In this document: positions 1-8,343 of the stretch, in pieces
How the letters are laid out: each line of letters begins with the position of its first letter
Numbering within the stretch: the stretch's first letter is position 1
Assembly (NCBI RefSeq): GCF_012641075.1
Contig: NZ_JAAXLJ010000008.1
Location: 29,018-93,017 of the forward strand
Reading direction: 5' to 3'
DNA length: 64,000 nucleotides
Source: Secundilactobacillus angelensis
GTDB taxonomy: Bacteria; Bacillota; Bacilli; Lactobacillales; Lactobacillaceae
Position numbers and translations under genes: made by a program
The notes under the pieces: generated by a model
The model's input: only the letters and a program-made list of their open reading frames with translations
Databases searched by the model: none
Told to the model about the DNA's origin: nothing

Positions 1-1856
1 ATGACTTCGTTACGCTGGTTATAAATAACTTCACGTTGTGCACGCATGACGTCATCGTACTGCAAAACGTTCTTACGTGAATCGTAGTTATTACCTTCAA
101 CCCGCTTTTGAGCAGACTCAACTTGGCGACTGATCATTCGGCTCTTGATAACCGCATCGTCACCTTCAACGTTCATCCGTTCAAGGAAGCCCTTAACCCG
201 GTCAGTACCGAAACGACGCATCAGATCATCTTCAAGTGATAGGTAGAACTGTGTCAAACCAGGGTCACCTTGACGGCCAGAACGGCCACGAAGTTGATTA
301 TCAATACGACGTGATTCATGTCGTTCAGTACCGAGAACAACTAAGCCGCCTAATTCCCGAACACCCGGTCCAAGCTTGATATCGGTCCCACGACCGGCCA
401 TGTTGGTGGCAATAGTAACCGCCCCACGTTGACCGGCGTTCATAATAATATCGGCTTCCTTAGCATGGTTCTTAGCGTTCAAAACAACATGAGGAATCTT
501 ATCTTCATCCAGCAATTGTGAAATGTATTCAGACGTTTCAACCGCAACGGTACCAATCAAAATAGGTTGGCCCTTTTCATGGAGCTGTTTAACTCGATCA
601 GCAACAGCGCGGAATTTAGCTTCCAAAGTTGGGTATAACACGTCTGGTTCATCAATTCGAATAACCGGCTTGTTGGTTGGAACTGAGATAACTTCCATGC
701 TGTAAATCTCACGGAATTCTTCAATTTCAGTCCGGGCGGTACCCGTCATACCAGCAAGCTTGTCATACATCCGGAACAAGTTTTGGTAAGTGATGTTAGC
801 CATGGTCTTGGATTCTTCTTGAATCTCAACGCCTTCTTTGGCTTCAATCGCTTGATGCAGCCCGTCAGAATAACGACGGCCTTCCATAACACGACCGGTA
901 AATGAATCAACGATTAAGACTTCGCCATCAGAAACCACGTAGTCCTTATCACGAAGCATGATGAAGTTAGCCCGCAAGGCTTGATCCATATGGTGGGTCA
1001 ACGCAGTGTTATCAGTATCAAAAAGGTTCTTGAGGTTGAAGTACTTTTCAGCCTTGGCAATTCCCTCTTCAGTTAACGACACACTCTTAGATTCCAAATC
1101 GATCTTGTAATCCGTGTCCTCATGCAGCGTTTTAGCAAACCGATCAGTCCGCTGATACAACTGTGATGTACCTTCGGATTGACCAGAAATGATCAGTGGT
1201 GTCCGAGCTTCATCAATCAAAATTGAATCCACTTCGTCGACAATCGCAAAGTTCAGTGGTCGCTGAACCATGTCTTCTTTATAAACAACCATGTTATCAC
1301 GTAAATAATCGAACCCAATTTCTGAGTTAGTTGAGTACGTGATGTCACAGTTATAAGCTGCCCGCTTTTCTTCAGGTGACTTTTCAGTCAGGTTTAAACC
1401 AACACTCAGTCCTAACCAGTTATATAATTCACCCATTTCTTCAGCATCACGGCCTGACAAGTATTCGTTAACCGTAACAACGTGGACCCCTTTACCTGAC
1501 AGAGCGTTTAAATAAACTGGCATCGTGGCAGTTAAAGTCTTACCTTCACCAGTCTTCATTTCGGCGATGTTACCTTCATGAAGAACGATCCCACCCATGA
1601 TTTGAACGTGGAATGGGTATAAGCCAAGCACCCGCTTAGCACCTTCACGAGCAACCGCAAAGGCTTCTGGTAGTAAGTCATCAAGCGTTTCGCCGTCTTG
1701 ATAACGTTGTTGAAATTCTGGAGTTTTTGCTTTTAAATCATCATCAGATAAAGCTTCATACTCTTTTGAGTAGCTATTAACCTTATCTGCAATCTTGCTG
1801 ATCCGTCGAAGTTCTCGTTTATCACTTTCGACCCAGCGTCTTAAAAAGTTAGCCAT
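1..1856 (-). CDS. secA: SecA preprotein translocase ATPase (3' part cut off by the window edge)
   Basis: Motor ATPase that drives unfolded preproteins through SecYEG. Translation from 1856 gives [15 protein letters not shown] and stays open to base 1, about 618 of the roughly 790 residues expected. Walker A ([12 protein letters not shown], near residue 100), the DEVD box ([15 protein letters not shown], near 208) and the helicase motif ([10 protein letters not shown]) are visible. The missing C-terminal part lies outside the window, so this is an edge truncation and not a pseudogene. The ATG follows AGAAGGGA at good spacing. hpf lies just upstream on the same strand, the usual order in lactobacilli. 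Confidence 0.97.
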   Translation of the reverse strand, partial: MANFLRRWVESDKRELRRISKIADKVNSYSKEYEALSDDDLKAKTPEFQQRYQDGETLDDLLPEAFAVAREGAKRVLGLYPFHVQIMGGIVLHEGNIAEMKTGEGKTLTATMPVYLNALSGKGVHVVTVNEYLSGRDAEEMGELYNWLGLSVGLNLTEKSPEEKRAAYNCDITYSTNSEIGFDYLRDNMVVYKEDMVQRPLNFAIVDEVDSILIDEARTPLIISGQSEGTSQLYQRTDRFAKTLHEDTDYKIDLESKSVSLTEEGIAKAEKYFNLKNLFDTDNTALTHHMDQALRANFIMLRDKDYVVSDGEVLIVDSFTGRVMEGRRYSDGLHQAIEAKEGVEIQEESKTMANITYQNLFRMYDKLAGMTGTARTEIEEFREIYSMEVISVPTNKPVIRIDEPDVLYPTLEAKFRAVADRVKQLHEKGQPILIGTVAVETSEYISQLLDEDKIPHVVLNAKNHAKEADIIMNAGQRGAVTIATNMAGRGTDIKLGPGVRELGGLVVLGTERHESRRIDNQLRGRSGRQGDPGLTQFYLSLEDDLMRRFGTDRVKGFLERMNVEGDDAVIKSRMISRQVESAQKRVEGNNYDSRKNVLQYDDVMRAQREVIYNQRNEV

Positions 1857-1889
1857 TCTTGATTCCCTTCTGTTAATGTGTTCTCAATT

Positions 1890-1919
1890 ATTATCATTCA
1901 TTTGATTGCATACCATCAA
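1890..1919 (-). promoter_or_regulatory. Candidate secA promoter
   Basis: Read on the minus strand: -35 TTGATG (1919-1914), 18-base spacer, -10 GATAAT (1895-1890), about 35 bases before the secA start. It lies downstream of the hpf terminator, so secA probably has its own transcript. Motif match only. Confidence 0.45.
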
Positions 1920-2006
1920 CTAGTCTAACATTTATGTCTAGGTTTTAAAACTCATCTGATAGTTATATTTTTTAAGAAACCGTAACAACCGCTTTACAAA
2001 GCGAAT

Positions 2007-2050
2007 ACAAAGGGACCGAAGCCTCAATAAAAATAGCTTCGATCCCTTCG
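2007..2050 (-). terminator. Intrinsic terminator after hpf
   Basis: Inverted repeat with arms AAGGGATCGAAGC and GCTTCGGTCCCTT (one mismatch) around a T-rich loop, just after the hpf stop codon. The T-tract is short. Confidence 0.7.
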
Positions 2051-2067
2051 TAATTAACTCATTAAGA

Positions 2068-2622
2068 TTAATCGCCTGCTTCAATCAAACCGTAACGACC
2101 GTCATTGCGACGGTATACGATGTTGACTGCATCAGTTTCAGCGTCTTCATAGATAAAGAAGTCATGCCCCAGCATATCCATTTGCAGGATTGCTTCTTCA
2201 TTGTCCATTGGCTTTAAGGAAACCCGCTTCGTGCGGACAACTTCTAACTTGCTTGGTTCATCAGAATCTTCGGTGTCAGCAGTTTCGGGTGTAAATTCAA
2301 GATTCTTGAAGCCCTTTTCCCGGGACTTACGGTTTACCTTTGTCTTGTACTTGCGGATCTGACGCTCTAGCTTATCCGTAACCAAATCAATACTTGCGTA
2401 CAGATCTGGTGAAGTTTCTTCTGCTCGAAGGGTCAAATAAGGCAATGGAATCGTTACTTCCACCTTAGAATCCTTGTTTTGGTATACCTTCAAATTAACA
2501 TGAGCAGTTGAATCCACGCTTTGCTCAAAATACTTCTCAAGCTTACTGATACGTTTTTGAACGTAATCCCGGATTGCTTGAGTGACCTCAATGTTTTCAC
2601 CACGAATATTGAATGTGAGCAT
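2068..2622 (-). CDS. hpf: Long-form ribosome hibernation promoting factor
   Basis: Binds the 30S subunit and dimerises ribosomes into inactive 100S particles in stationary phase. The 184-residue product has the N-terminal HPF/YfiA fold (MLTFNIRGENIEVTQAIRDY onward, about residues 1-100) and the C-terminal dimerisation domain typical of long HPF (about 125-184: VVRTKRVSLKPMDNEEAILQ, then GHDFFIYEDAE). I chose the ATG at 2622, preceded by GGAAGGGAGAG; the open frame extends 19 codons further with no family similarity. It sits between comFC and secA, the conserved location. Confidence 0.96.
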   Translation of the reverse strand: MLTFNIRGENIEVTQAIRDYVQKRISKLEKYFEQSVDSTAHVNLKVYQNKDSKVEVTIPLPYLTLRAEETSPDLYASIDLVTDKLERQIRKYKTKVNRKSREKGFKNLEFTPETADTEDSDEPSKLEVVRTKRVSLKPMDNEEAILQMDMLGHDFFIYEDAETDAVNIVYRRNDGRYGLIEAGD

Positions 2623-2709
2623 AGAACTTCTCTCCCTTCCACAACAAACAAAAGTTAATTTAAGCGGACCTGAAACCATGGCTTAAATGTTTGTTTTGTT
2701 TATATTTTA

Positions 2710-2738
2710 ATTATAATAGAAAGCGCTACAATACACAA
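2710..2738 (-). promoter_or_regulatory. hpf promoter with cre-like element in its spacer
   Basis: Minus strand: -35 TTGTGT (2738-2733), 17-base spacer, -10 TATAAT (2715-2710). The spacer holds TTGTAGCGCTTTCT (2731-2718), whose AGCGCTTTC core resembles a CcpA cre box (11 of 14 positions of TGWAARCGYTWNCW). The promoter is convincing. The cre assignment is an inference. Confidence 0.55.
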
Positions 2739-2781
2739 TAGTTTAAGGCTCACAACAGCATTATTTCTGCGTGGCACCATT

Positions 2782-3462
2782 TTATCCGTGTGCTAGCGTA
2801 AGCCCCATAACTTCTGTGGCACCAGCGCTTTGAAACAACATAGCAGCATGCCGAATAGTCCTACCAGTGGTATAAATATCGTCAACGATCAAAACCCGCT
2901 TTTTATTAAATTTTTCAGGATCTAGATTAAGGGTAAAAGGCTGCTGAGTTTGCATCCGCTGCTGCCGATTTTTGGCGGACTGAGGCTGCTGCTTATCCCG
3001 ATGCAGCGTCTTTAATCCATCAACCGTTTCTACTTGCTCCAGCAAACCTGCAACTTGGTTAAAACCTCGCTGTTGTTGTGTCGCTGGGTTGATGGGAATC
3101 GGAACCACGAAATCTGCTTTAAATTGGGCCACCTCACGTTTAAGTTTTGTTTGAAAAACTTTTCTCAACTGGTAATCGCCATAAAATTTATATTGTGACA
3201 TGAACTGTCTGAGTAAGGCATTATACTGGAACATGGCACGATTCTTAAAGTCCTGAGGTTCCTGCCAACGCAAACAATCGTCACACACCGACTTCGAGCA
3301 CAGACGACCACAGCCCGAACACGCTTGATCAGCTGGAATAGCGTCAATCGCGTTTAGACACGTTTGACATAATAAAGTCGGTTCAATGGGTTGAAAATTA
3401 AAAAGCTGCCACAGTGTCGGCTGCTGAAAATTATCGCGGTGACACAGCAAACAGTCAGTCAT
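2782..3462 (-). CDS. comFC: ComF family protein ComFC (competence, phosphoribosyltransferase-like)
   Basis: Needed for DNA uptake in naturally competent Firmicutes, working with ComFA. The 226-residue product has N-terminal zinc-finger cysteines (CLLC, CQTC, CSGCGRLC, CDDC within residues 4-65) and a C-terminal phosphoribosyltransferase fold with the PRPP-binding loop VLIVDDIYTTGRT near residue 190. Its start overlaps the comFA stop by 8 bases, so the two are translationally coupled. Full length, no sign of decay. Confidence 0.94.
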   Translation of the reverse strand: MTDCLLCHRDNFQQPTLWQLFNFQPIEPTLLCQTCLNAIDAIPADQACSGCGRLCSKSVCDDCLRWQEPQDFKNRAMFQYNALLRQFMSQYKFYGDYQLRKVFQTKLKREVAQFKADFVVPIPINPATQQQRGFNQVAGLLEQVETVDGLKTLHRDKQQPQSAKNRQQRMQTQQPFTLNLDPEKFNKKRVLIVDDIYTTGRTIRHAAMLFQSAGATEVMGLTLAHG

Positions 3463-4798
3463 GGTGACCTATCAATCCTTCCTTTCGCGCTTTGTGATTC
3501 ACAAACGTAATTTGATGACAGGCTTCCTTAATCGCTTTGGTTTGACTATCAGCAAAAAAGATGACCAATCCATCAGGATGCGCTGCTTTACGTCCAGCTC
3601 GACCAGCGATTTGAACCAACGCTGCTGTTGAAAAAACGGCATCATCCGCGCCCAGCACAACCACGTCAATATTTGCAAATGTTACGCCGCGTTCTAAAAT
3701 AGTGGTTGTGATCAGACAATCTAGCTGACCATCCCGCATCCGTTGAACTTTTTCGTGTCGATCAGGATCACTCGCATGCACGGTGACCATTGACATCGTG
3801 GGAAACTGCCGTTGTAGAACGGACTCCAGTATGGACAGATCGTTCACATGGGGGACAAAAAGCAGAAAACGGCGTTGGTTAGCCACAATTTGTTTAAGTG
3901 CTCGATTTAGGCCACCTGATAAGCGATGTTTGGTTAACGTTTGCCGCCAGCGACTGGTTAGCTTAACCCTGATTTCTGGCAGCGGATACCCGTGATAACG
4001 CGCAGGTAAATAGCTGACTGTCAGTTTTTTCTGGCGTTCCTGTCGCAATAGTGCTCTGCTGGGGGTGGCAGTCAGATATAATAGTGCTCCGGTCTCCTTC
4101 TTGGCTTGCTCGGCAGCGTAATGCAAACCTGGATCCGCTGCAAACGGGAACGCATCCACTTCATCGATCACCAGAACGTCAAAAGCATGGTAAAATCGAA
4201 GCAGCTGATGTGTTGTACAAATCGTGAGTTGGCAATAGTCATAAGAGCCGTCCATCTCGCCATACAGGACAGCTTGGGGCACGCTCGCAAAAGCCGCCTT
4301 CAATCGTGGTGCAAGTTCAAGACAAACATCAACCCGTGGTGAGGCAATGCCAACTCGTAATCCTTTCATTAACGCTTGTTCGATACCGTAAAACAACATT
4401 TCAGTCTTGCCTGCACCGGTGACCGCCCATAGCAAGTGAGTTCGACCAGCAATAAAAACTTGATTGATGTTTTGACTGCACGTTGCTTGAGCCGGCGTTA
4501 ACTCGCCAGACCAGCTTAATGGTGAATCAGCCTGCCGTCTGAACTGATTCGTTTCCGGCAGCGACCACAGCCACTGATTTGAAGTCACCCGCCCTAATTG
4601 AAAACAGTGTGGACAATAATAGTCACCTTCGGGTAGCTGAACAGTCTGCTTAACCGTCTTTCGTCCGCAGCGCTGACAGATCGCCCATTGACCGTTGAAA
4701 ATCATGGCGGGGCGACGCACTAATTGCGATTGCCAGCTGGGCTCAACCGACACATCGGTTGCTATCAGTTGACGACCAAATAATTGAGTTGCTTGCAT
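3455..4798 (-). CDS. comFA: ComFA DNA uptake helicase/ATPase
   Basis: Cytosolic DEAD-box type ATPase that pulls single-stranded DNA through the ComEC channel. The 447-residue product shows a four-cysteine zinc motif (CQRC, CPHC, about residues 40-66), Walker A (AVTGAGKTEM, about 127), Walker B (VIDEVDAFPF, about 210), the SAT-type motif TATPS and the helicase C motif QIAGRAGRK. I chose the ATG at 4798, which follows AGAGGTG; a GTG three codons upstream overlaps that site. First gene of a comFA-comFC pair. Intact, so late competence functions look preserved. Confidence 0.95.
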   Translation of the reverse strand: MQATQLFGRQLIATDVSVEPSWQSQLVRRPAMIFNGQWAICQRCGRKTVKQTVQLPEGDYYCPHCFQLGRVTSNQWLWSLPETNQFRRQADSPLSWSGELTPAQATCSQNINQVFIAGRTHLLWAVTGAGKTEMLFYGIEQALMKGLRVGIASPRVDVCLELAPRLKAAFASVPQAVLYGEMDGSYDYCQLTICTTHQLLRFYHAFDVLVIDEVDAFPFAADPGLHYAAEQAKKETGALLYLTATPSRALLRQERQKKLTVSYLPARYHGYPLPEIRVKLTSRWRQTLTKHRLSGGLNRALKQIVANQRRFLLFVPHVNDLSILESVLQRQFPTMSMVTVHASDPDRHEKVQRMRDGQLDCLITTTILERGVTFANIDVVVLGADDAVFSTAALVQIAGRAGRKAAHPDGLVIFFADSQTKAIKEACHQITFVNHKARKEGLIGHHD

Positions 4799-4848
4799 TA
4801 TTCTCACCTCTCATTCAATACATACGCAAGAAATGGAGTAATTGATCA

Positions 4849-5505
4849 ATGTCAGAAAATTATTTAACGATTAAAACTAGTGGCTCCCACGAGTTAGAAA
4901 TTAAAAAGTCCCGTTTTATTAGCAGCGTTCAACGCGTCTCGACGAAGGAAGAAGCAGATGCCTTCATTGAATCAGTCCGACAAAACAACCCCAAGGCCAA
5001 TCACAATTGTTTTGCTTATATGATTGGCAAACATGACGAAATCCAACGCGAAAGCGATGATGGTGAACCTTCTGGAACAGCTGGTGTACCAATTTTAGAA
5101 GTCTTAAAGCGCACCAAAATTCACGATGTTGTTACCGTGGTTACCCGCTACTTCGGTGGGACGAAACTTGGGGCTGGCGGTTTGATTCGGGCTTATAGTA
5201 ACGCCACATCACGTGTAATCGAACAAGTCGGTTTGGTTGCAAAGGTCCGCCAACAAGATCTCAGTCTCACCGTTTCTTATTCAAACTATGAAAAGCTCAG
5301 CTATCACCTCGAGCAACAGCAAATTAACGTCCTGGATACGAATTATGGAAGTGACGTGACAGTTACCATTGCAGTGGATTTGGACGCTGTTGAACAAGTT
5401 CAAGCTGATTTGATGAATTTACTCTCGGGCCAAATGACGATTGCACAAGGTGACGAACATTACCACGAAGTTGACGTCCCTGTTTATCCCGACTCTGAAG
5501 ACTGA
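4849..5505 (+). CDS. yigZ: YigZ/IMPACT family protein (YvyE-like)
   Basis: 218 residues: N-terminal UPF0029/IMPACT domain (about 15-125, with DDGEPSGTAGVPIL and VTRYFGGTKLGAGGLIRAY) and a C-terminal DUF1949 ferredoxin-like domain (about 140-205). Bacterial members are conserved but their exact role is unsettled; a link to translation regulation is suggested from eukaryotic IMPACT. It is divergent from comFA and convergent with tagO. The ATG lies 7 bases after a GGAG. Confidence 0.9.
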   Translation: MSENYLTIKTSGSHELEIKKSRFISSVQRVSTKEEADAFIESVRQNNPKANHNCFAYMIGKHDEIQRESDDGEPSGTAGVPILEVLKRTKIHDVVTVVTRYFGGTKLGAGGLIRAYSNATSRVIEQVGLVAKVRQQDLSLTVSYSNYEKLSYHLEQQQINVLDTNYGSDVTVTIAVDLDAVEQVQADLMNLLSGQMTIAQGDEHYHEVDVPVYPDSED

Positions 5506-5526
5506 TTATTTCACCTGATAATTGAC

Positions 5527-5566
5527 AAGAACCGCCATCCTTCAATACGAAAGATGGCGGTTCTTT
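5527..5566. terminator. Bidirectional terminator between yigZ and tagO
   Basis: Perfect 13-base arms AAGAACCGCCATC and GATGGCGGTTCTT with a 13-base loop, between the convergent stop codons of yigZ and tagO, with A/T tracts on each side. Confidence 0.85.
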
Positions 5567-5576
5567 ATGTTATTTA

Positions 5577-6671
5577 TTAATGTGAATTTTTGGAAGTGGT
5601 GCCCTTTACAATTCGTTTGATCCAATTTAACAGTGGCTGACGGTTGACGCCCACCAGTCCGATGGCTTCCACAAAAAGTTCCAAGCCAACTAAACTGGCA
5701 ATGGTCAAACAGATTGTCCCCCACGTTGGTGAAATGGGATACATCAACGAAATAAAGGCAAAAATCAATGCAATGCCGTAGATGACCAAAACGGTTTGTC
5801 GGTGAGTTAGGCCAATCTGCATCAATCGATGATGTAAATGGTGCTTATCCGCATGAGAAATTGGCTGTCGATTCAGCATTCGCCTTAAGATAGCGTAAAC
5901 GGTATCGGTAATTGGAACACCCATGATGACCACGGGAATGATCACTGAAATGAAGGTCACGTTTTTTAGACCGTACAGTGAAAAGACCGACATCATAAAG
6001 CCAATAAACAGTGAACCGGTATCTCCCAGATAAATGCGCGCCGGGAAGAAGTTATATGGCAAAAAGCCAATCATAGCAGCAACTAGCGTGAAAATGATGA
6101 CCGCTACGAACGTATTAGCAACGTTGAGAAAGAACAGACCTGTGATTCCCATGGTTGATAACGCGATGATGCCAACCCCAGTGGCCAGGCCGTCTAAGCC
6201 GTCGATTAAGTTTACGGCATTCGTAATGGCCAGAATCCAAATCCAGGTAATCGGCAAACTCAGCCAGCCCAGCGAAACAAGCCCCACAAACGGAATCGTA
6301 ATGTGACTCATTTTCACACCAGCAGCAAAGTAAACCACCAGCGCAGCAATTGAGATGCCAACCACTTTTTGCCGCGGTTTTAATTCAAAAACATCATCAA
6401 TAATACCCGTAGCAATGATGACACACTCACCAGCAAAAACACCCCACAATTGACGAGTGGGAATTTGAGATCTCATTAGGAACATAGTCGCAAAGGTATA
6501 TGAAAGAAAAATTGCCAAGCCACCCATTGTGGGCATCGGCACTTTATTCACTCTTCGCGCGTTTGGTTTATCGATTGCGCCAACCCGAAACGCCAGCTTT
6601 CGGACGAACGGTGTCAGGACAGCGGATAAAATCATGGTCGCAACCAAACTGACAATGATTTCAAATTTCAT
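5577..6671 (-). CDS. tagO: Undecaprenyl-phosphate GlcNAc-1-phosphate transferase (TagO/WecA family)
   Basis: Membrane enzyme that moves GlcNAc-1-phosphate from UDP-GlcNAc to undecaprenyl phosphate, the first step of wall teichoic acid and other wall-polymer synthesis. 364 residues, about ten to eleven membrane segments. Family signatures are present: KVPMPTMGGLAI near residue 44, NAVNLIDGLDGLA near 150, YLGDTGSLFIGF near 215 and the DKHHLHHRL histidine motif near 283. tagA, the next step of the pathway, lies at 59.2 kb in this window. Single gene with a terminator behind it. Confidence 0.94.
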   Translation of the reverse strand: MKFEIIVSLVATMILSAVLTPFVRKLAFRVGAIDKPNARRVNKVPMPTMGGLAIFLSYTFATMFLMRSQIPTRQLWGVFAGECVIIATGIIDDVFELKPRQKVVGISIAALVVYFAAGVKMSHITIPFVGLVSLGWLSLPITWIWILAITNAVNLIDGLDGLATGVGIIALSTMGITGLFFLNVANTFVAVIIFTLVAAMIGFLPYNFFPARIYLGDTGSLFIGFMMSVFSLYGLKNVTFISVIIPVVIMGVPITDTVYAILRRMLNRQPISHADKHHLHHRLMQIGLTHRQTVLVIYGIALIFAFISLMYPISPTWGTICLTIASLVGLELFVEAIGLVGVNRQPLLNWIKRIVKGTTSKNSH

Positions 6672-6820
6672 AATAGTTTCCTCTCTTCATGACACATTGG
6701 TACTATTATACAAATGGCTTTCAGTAAACACAATCGCGTAACGGGATTAATTAACTTAAATTTTTAATAAATTGAGCAATGTTTACTATTAAACTGTTCA
6801 CTGCACAAGTCAAATATTTT

Positions 6821-6835
6821 TTGAAAACGTTTACA
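6821..6835 (+). promoter_or_regulatory. cre box (CcpA site) upstream of lrgA
   Basis: TTGAAAACGTTTACA fits the cre consensus WTGNAANCGNWNNCW at every fixed position. It is centred about 56 bases upstream of the predicted transcription start (near 6884), a spacing at which CcpA is known to activate some promoters. Confidence 0.75.
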
Positions 6836-6848
6836 GATTGCTATTATC

Positions 6849-6877
6849 TTGCGTAATATTTTAATTGTGAGTATACT
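6849..6877 (+). promoter_or_regulatory. lrgAB promoter
   Basis: -35 TTGCGT (6849-6854), 17-base spacer, -10 TATACT (6872-6877). A second cre-like palindrome with core GAAAGCGCTTT (6891-6901) sits over the expected start of transcription. The stretch 6672-6848 otherwise holds only the upstream cre box. Confidence 0.65.
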
Positions 6878-6949
6878 TACATTGTGAAGCGAAAGCGCTT
6901 TACTAGTTTGTGAAAAGTTTTTGAATAATTCTGAAAGGAGTGTTTCATT

Positions 6950-7396
6950 ATGGCAAGTAACCAGCAAGCTTCCAAGACTGAGGGAACAGTGCACGAGCCT
7001 GCGCCTATCCTACAGCAAATGGGTATTTTTGGCTGCGTACTTTTCGTTTCTTCTCTATTGTCACCATTATTTCCAAAGTCATTTCCAGTCCCAACTCCAG
7101 TTATTGGTTTAGTTTTAATGTATGTGTTATTGGCATCACACATCATTAAGCTGTATCAGGTGGAGAAGATGGCCGACTTTTTGATTAGTTTAATCGCTTT
7201 CTTGTTCGTCCCATCTGGTGTTCAAATGGCAAATTCTTTGAACGTTTTCACGGATGACGGTGCATTGACCGGTGTTATGCTGATTGTAACGATCATCTTG
7301 GCAACTATCATTCTATTGGTTGTAATCGCATATACTACCGCAGCATTCATGGCTGTCAGTCGTAAAGTGTTCCACAAATCAACTGATATTCAGTAA
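6950..7396 (+). CDS. lrgA: LrgA/CidA family membrane protein
   Basis: 148-residue holin-like integral membrane protein with about four hydrophobic segments (residues 25-45, 50-65, 75-95, 105-130). LrgA/LrgB pairs were first tied to control of murein hydrolases and autolysis; in Bacillus and Streptococcus the pair also acts in pyruvate uptake. It starts with an ATG behind AAGGAGTG and is followed 38 bases later by lrgB. The cre sites upstream agree with carbon-source control. Confidence 0.9.
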   Translation: MASNQQASKTEGTVHEPAPILQQMGIFGCVLFVSSLLSPLFPKSFPVPTPVIGLVLMYVLLASHIIKLYQVEKMADFLISLIAFLFVPSGVQMANSLNVFTDDGALTGVMLIVTIILATIILLVVIAYTTAAFMAVSRKVFHKSTDIQ

Positions 7397-7434
7397 TTTG
7401 CTATTTCTCCCAATTATAGAAAGGATTGAGATCA

Positions 7435-8199
7435 ATGACCTGGGTGACCTTTTTCGGTAATGCTTTAGATCCGAAAGTCGGTGGGATTGCGTTCTTTGGT
7501 ATTTTCTTATCATTAGTAGTCTTTCTCATTGGCCAATATTTATTTAAAATTTCAAATGGTTTCTTCTTATTTCAGCCATTATTCGTTGGTATGGTTCTAG
7601 GTATCTTCATTCTCTGGCTAATGTCAAAGTGGTTCGGTGTTTCACTGCCCACCTTCTATCAGGCGGCCTATAAGCCGGGTGGTGACATTCTATTCTGGTT
7701 CTTGAACCCTGCAACCATCGCATTTGCCATTCCGCTGTATCGTCGGAATGACGTTGTTAAAAAATTCTGGTTAGAAATCGTCTTGTCTCTAATCGTTGGT
7801 ATGGTGATTTCATTATTCATCATCTACTACGTATCAAAGGGATTAGGCCTCAACAACAAGATTATTTCTTCCATGCTCCCTCAAGCTGCTACGACAGCGA
7901 TTGCAATGCCTATTTCCGGAGCGATCGGTGGTGTGCCTGCCGTTACCGCGATGGCATGTATCATCAACGCCGTCCTGATTTACGCCTTGGCAGACTTCTT
8001 GATTAAGATCTTCCGCTTAAACAGCGACCCAGTTGGTGCTGGTTTAGGTTTAGGTACTGCAGGACACACGGTTGGTTCAGCTAAAGCCGTTCAACTTGGT
8101 TCCATCCAAGGCGCCATGGCTTCAATCGCCGTTGTTGTCATCTCAATCGTGGTCGACATCGTTGTACCACCATTTGCACATATGATGGGCTTGTTCTAG
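7435..8199 (+). CDS. lrgB: LrgB family membrane protein
   Basis: Partner of LrgA, 254 residues, strongly hydrophobic, with the conserved LrgB core SSMLPQAATTAIAMPISG near residue 144 and GLGLGTAGHTVGSAKA near 205. I chose the ATG at 7435 because AAAGGA lies at proper distance; a TTG three codons upstream touches that site. Probably forms a complex with LrgA for pyruvate or related organic acid transport, though this strain's substrate is not shown by sequence. Confidence 0.92.
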   Translation: MTWVTFFGNALDPKVGGIAFFGIFLSLVVFLIGQYLFKISNGFFLFQPLFVGMVLGIFILWLMSKWFGVSLPTFYQAAYKPGGDILFWFLNPATIAFAIPLYRRNDVVKKFWLEIVLSLIVGMVISLFIIYYVSKGLGLNNKIISSMLPQAATTAIAMPISGAIGGVPAVTAMACIINAVLIYALADFLIKIFRLNSDPVGAGLGLGTAGHTVGSAKAVQLGSIQGAMASIAVVVISIVVDIVVPPFAHMMGLF

Positions 8200-8253
8200 A
8201 CAAACAGTTTATTTAAAAATTTTTTCTCAACTACAAACTACGTATAGCGAAAA

Positions 8254-8282
8254 ACCGTCCAATTCAGTTGGGCGGCTTTTTT
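8254..8282 (+). terminator. Terminator after lrgB
   Basis: Stem CCGTCCAA / TTGGGCGG with a 4-base loop followed by CTTTTTT. Confidence 0.8.
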
Positions 8283-8295
8283 ATTGCACAAAGTT

Positions 8296-8335
8296 AAAAG
8301 GCACATCCCGCATTTGATTAGTAGGATGTGCCTTC
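8296..8335 (-). terminator. Terminator after kimA
   Basis: On the minus strand AAGGCACATCC / GGGATGTGCCTT, followed by TTTAACTTTG. It is convergent with the lrgB terminator. Confidence 0.8.
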
Positions 8336-8343
8336 ATTAATAA

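Noticed and set aside
1..1856. SecA as a truncated pseudogene
   Set aside because: The frame is open to the first base, so the gene is simply cut by the window.
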